7,033 nucleotides of DNA from Holosporales bacterium (lineage in GTDB: Bacteria; Pseudomonadota; Alphaproteobacteria; RUG11792), in the NCBI GenBank assembly GCA_031286725.1, contig JAITTR010000087.1, forward strand, positions 1 to 7,033, in the 5' to 3' direction. Below, piece after piece: positions 5,490 through 7,033 of this stretch. The stretch's first letter is position 1; every line of letters starts with the position of its first letter. Below the pieces are notes generated by a model that did no database searches, was not told where the DNA came from, and saw only the letters and a list, made by a program, of their open reading frames with translations. The position numbers were made by a program, and so were the translations under genes.

Positions 5490-6530
5490 TTAATAAGTTT
5501 TTAATAATATAGAGTTAGCTTTATTAGATTCTATCAAAGCCTTACCCGTTCCCAAAACGACGCAATTCAACGGATTGGAGGCAACCTTTACGACGACTCC
5601 GGTTATATGCGAAATAACGCTGTCCAGATTCTGTAACAGAGCTCCGCCTCCAGTTAAGGTTATACCGTTGTCTATGATATCCGCAACGAGCTCTGGAGGC
5701 GTTTTTTCCAAAGCTTCCTTTACTCCGTTTGCAATTGCCCCAACAGGATCCATTAATGCGTCTGCAATATGTTTTTGATTAATCTCTATGTCTTTAGGAT
5801 TTCCGTCGAGCAAACTTCGTCCTTTAACTTTCATTTTTACGTCTTTGCTAGAAGGAGAACAGAGAGCCGACCCTATTTCCTTTTTTATTCTTTCCGCAGT
5901 CGCTTCCCCAATTAAGAGATTGAAATTTTTTCTTATATAATTCGTAATTTCCTCATCCATTTTATCCCCGCCGACTCTTATCGAAGAAGCATAAACGATT
6001 CCGCCAAGAGATATGACCGCGACTTCGGTAGTTCCCCCTCCAATATCGACGACTATCGAGCCGATAGGCTCAGTTATAGGAAGTTCCGCTCCAATTGCCG
6101 CAGCCATTGGCTCTTCTATCAAATAAACTTCCCTGGCTCCCGCTCCTTCGGCAGATTCTTGTATCGCTCTTCTTTCGACTGCCGTGGCTCCGTATGGAAC
6201 GCAAATGACTATTTTAGGCGCGGTAAATATTTTTCTATTGTGTATTTTCTTTATGAAATATTTTATCATCTCTTCGGCTATTTCAAAGTCTGCGATTACT
6301 CCGTCTTTTAAAGGCCTTATAGCTTTTATATATTCTGGAGTTCTCCCAAGCATTTGCTTCGCTTCTTCTCCCACTGCCAACACAATCGTTTTATTATTGA
6401 CGTTTGCGACAGCGACAACTGATGGCTCGTTTAAAACAATGCCTTTTCCGTCAACGTAAACCAACGTATTGGCAGTTCCTAAATCAATCGCCATATCGGT
6501 CGAAAGAAACCCTAAAATACGACTAAACAC
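5490..6530 (-). CDS. mreB: Rod-shape-determining protein MreB (bacterial actin)
   Basis: MreB polymerises into membrane-attached filaments that direct lateral cell-wall synthesis by the elongasome. At 346 residues it is the normal length. The N-terminal MFSRILGFLS is amphipathic and suited to membrane binding. Actin-fold motifs are intact: phosphate-1 loop DLGTANT (16-22), LIEEPMAAAIG (137-147) around the catalytic glutamate, phosphate-2 loop VDIGGGTTEV (161-170) and the adenosine motif TLTGGGALL (291-299). The start is GTG at 6528-6530; it has no clear Shine-Dalgarno, but the family length and N-terminus favour it over the internal ATG at residue 13. It is first in the mreB-yggT-rsmA unit. 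The mreC and mreD genes that often follow mreB are absent here. Confidence 0.97.
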   Translation of the reverse strand: MFSRILGFLSTDMAIDLGTANTLVYVDGKGIVLNEPSVVAVANVNNKTIVLAVGEEAKQMLGRTPEYIKAIRPLKDGVIADFEIAEEMIKYFIKKIHNRKIFTAPKIVICVPYGATAVERRAIQESAEGAGAREVYLIEEPMAAAIGAELPITEPIGSIVVDIGGGTTEVAVISLGGIVYASSIRVGGDKMDEEITNYIRKNFNLLIGEATAERIKKEIGSALCSPSSKDVKMKVKGRSLLDGNPKDIEINQKHIADALMDPVGAIANGVKEALEKTPPELVADIIDNGITLTGGGALLQNLDSVISHITGVVVKVASNPLNCVVLGTGKALIESNKANSILLKTY

Positions 6531-6564
6531 GAAAAAATACCGAAAAATCCATTATATGCTCAGA

Positions 6565-6593
6565 AGTATACATCAACCGCGTTTGAAACTCAA
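6565..6593 (-). promoter_or_regulatory. mreB operon promoter
   Basis: On the minus strand TTGAGT (6588-6593) and TATACT (6565-6570) are exactly 17 bases apart, a good sigma70 match. The predicted start of transcription is near 6558, giving a leader of about 28 bases before the GTG of mreB. A second -10-like TATAAT lies at 6551-6556 but has no well-spaced -35 box (TTGATG is 14 bases away). Confidence 0.6.
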
Positions 6594-6720
6594 AAAAGTT
6601 TGATAGTTCTTTTCCGCTGATCTCTAAAATTTTAAGGGATAAAAAAGTTTTTGCATTTGAAAAACGCAATAGGGTATGCTAAAAATATAGGCGGGGAGTT
6701 GGCCGTCTATATAATCTCAA

Positions 6721-6760
6721 TAGAATATCAAGAGTCTAAAAACAGATTTTGAATATTCTA
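6721..6760. repeat. Inverted repeat upstream of the small gene
   Basis: TAGAATAT (6721-6728) pairs with ATATTCTA (6753-6760), and the pairing continues by CAA/TTG after one bulged base, giving eleven pairs around a loop of 17 bases. It lies in the divergent region between mreB and the small gene at 6800, 40 bases ahead of that start. It could be an operator for either side or an RNA hairpin in the leader. Confidence 0.45.
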
Positions 6761-6799
6761 AACAATCAATCTTTATTCTTATGATAAGGAGAACATAAC

Positions 6800-6976
6800 A
6801 TGTTGTTTAATACTAATAAATTCTTAGAAAATTTTAAAAGAATACATTTGAATACAGAGGAAATATCCGTATCAGATAATCTATTTCCATGGGGCGGATA
6901 TGGTATAGGAAAATTATACCATATCCGCCCTGAAGATTTGTCAAGGTCCGCTCGCTATGCTCGCTCTCCACCTTGA
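6800..6976 (+). CDS. Small hypothetical protein whose C-terminal half is encoded by repeat copy C
   Basis: A 58-residue frame starts at ATG 6800 and stops at TGA 6974-6976. It is preceded by AAGGAG (6786-6791) at good spacing, and the wider GGAGAAC matches the ribosome site of the cyclase gene. Residues 1-30 (starting MLFNTNKFLENFKRIHLNTE) are charged and hydrophilic and resemble nothing I recognise. From about W31 on, the sequence is repeat copy C read in frame (GGYGIGKLYHIRPEDLSRSA and on), and the repeat supplies the stop codon. This may be a once longer gene cut by insertion of the element, or a gene that has adopted the element as its 3' end. The frame and ribosome site are seen; expression is inferred. 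Confidence 0.45.
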   Translation: MLFNTNKFLENFKRIHLNTEEISVSDNLFPWGGYGIGKLYHIRPEDLSRSARYARSPP

Positions 6977-6982
6977 CAAATC
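6892..6982 (+). repeat. Composite two-hairpin palindromic repeat, copy C
   Basis: This is the best-formed copy. Hairpin 1 is a perfect 16-bp stem (6892-6907 with 6915-6930) with a seven-base loop. The spacer TGAA follows. Hairpin 2 is a perfect 13-bp stem, GATTTGTCAAGGT (6935-6947) with ACCTTGACAAATC (6970-6982), and its 22-base loop holds two GCTCGCT units. The right flank CGGG is shared with copy B, so the conserved element may extend three bases further. No target-site duplication is obvious. Confidence 0.92.
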
Positions 6983-7033
6983 GGGTCTGCAAAGAGTTTA
7001 GGTAAGTTATATTAGTTGTTTCTATGTAATGTA

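Noticed and set aside
758..6982. CRISPR array
   Set aside because: The repeats are about 3 kb apart, internally palindromic, of mixed orientation and without regular spacers.

Overview
The window looks like part of the chromosome of an AT-rich, Gram-negative, rod-shaped alphaproteobacterium. The taxonomic hint comes from protein signatures, not from any marker RNA. MreB begins MFSRILGFLSTDMAIDLG and carries the alphaproteobacterial-style AERRAIQESAE/GAREVYLIEEP region. RsmA/KsgA has the N-terminal extension and the VEIGPGPxGLTRA motif. YggT has the IEPLLALIRRFLP...GFDFSP signature. The Mfd tail also fits. The low GC content and scattered palindromic repeats would suit a host-associated lineage (Rickettsiales/Holosporales-like), but that is inference.

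Layout: 2-622 is the 3' end of mfd (transcription-repair coupling factor), entering from the left. 623-1290 has no convincing conserved gene; it holds the first copy of a two-hairpin palindromic repeat, a good sigma70-like promoter just before it, a strong Shine-Dalgarno just after it, and some AT-rich inverted repeats. 1291-3441 is a complete membrane-bound class III nucleotidyl cyclase (TM, dCACHE-like sensor, TM, HAMP, catalytic domain, helical tail) with all key catalytic residues. 3442-4314 is gene-poor: it contains a decayed minus-strand reading frame, a perfect ParB-binding parS palindrome (TGTTCCACGTGGAACA) and an inverted second copy of the repeat. 4315-6530 is a tight minus-strand operon mreB-yggT-rsmA (4-nt gap, then an 8-nt overlap), driven by a recognisable promoter at 6565-6593. 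6531-6799 is a divergent intergenic region, followed by a small plus-strand gene (6800-6976) whose second half is the third repeat copy read in frame.

Functionally, the mreB operon joins cell-shape control (MreB, YggT) to ribosome maturation (RsmA). The cyclase is a stand-alone sensor that would make cAMP in response to a periplasmic signal. The most noteworthy items are the parS site, which points to chromosome segregation machinery and probable origin proximity, and the three-copy composite palindromic element. That element keeps a 37-bp first hairpin of constant length, and in two copies encodes the same peptide pattern (GGYG...YHIRPxDLSRSAR) ending in a stop. It recalls the Rickettsia palindromic elements in behaviour, but I do not recognise the family.
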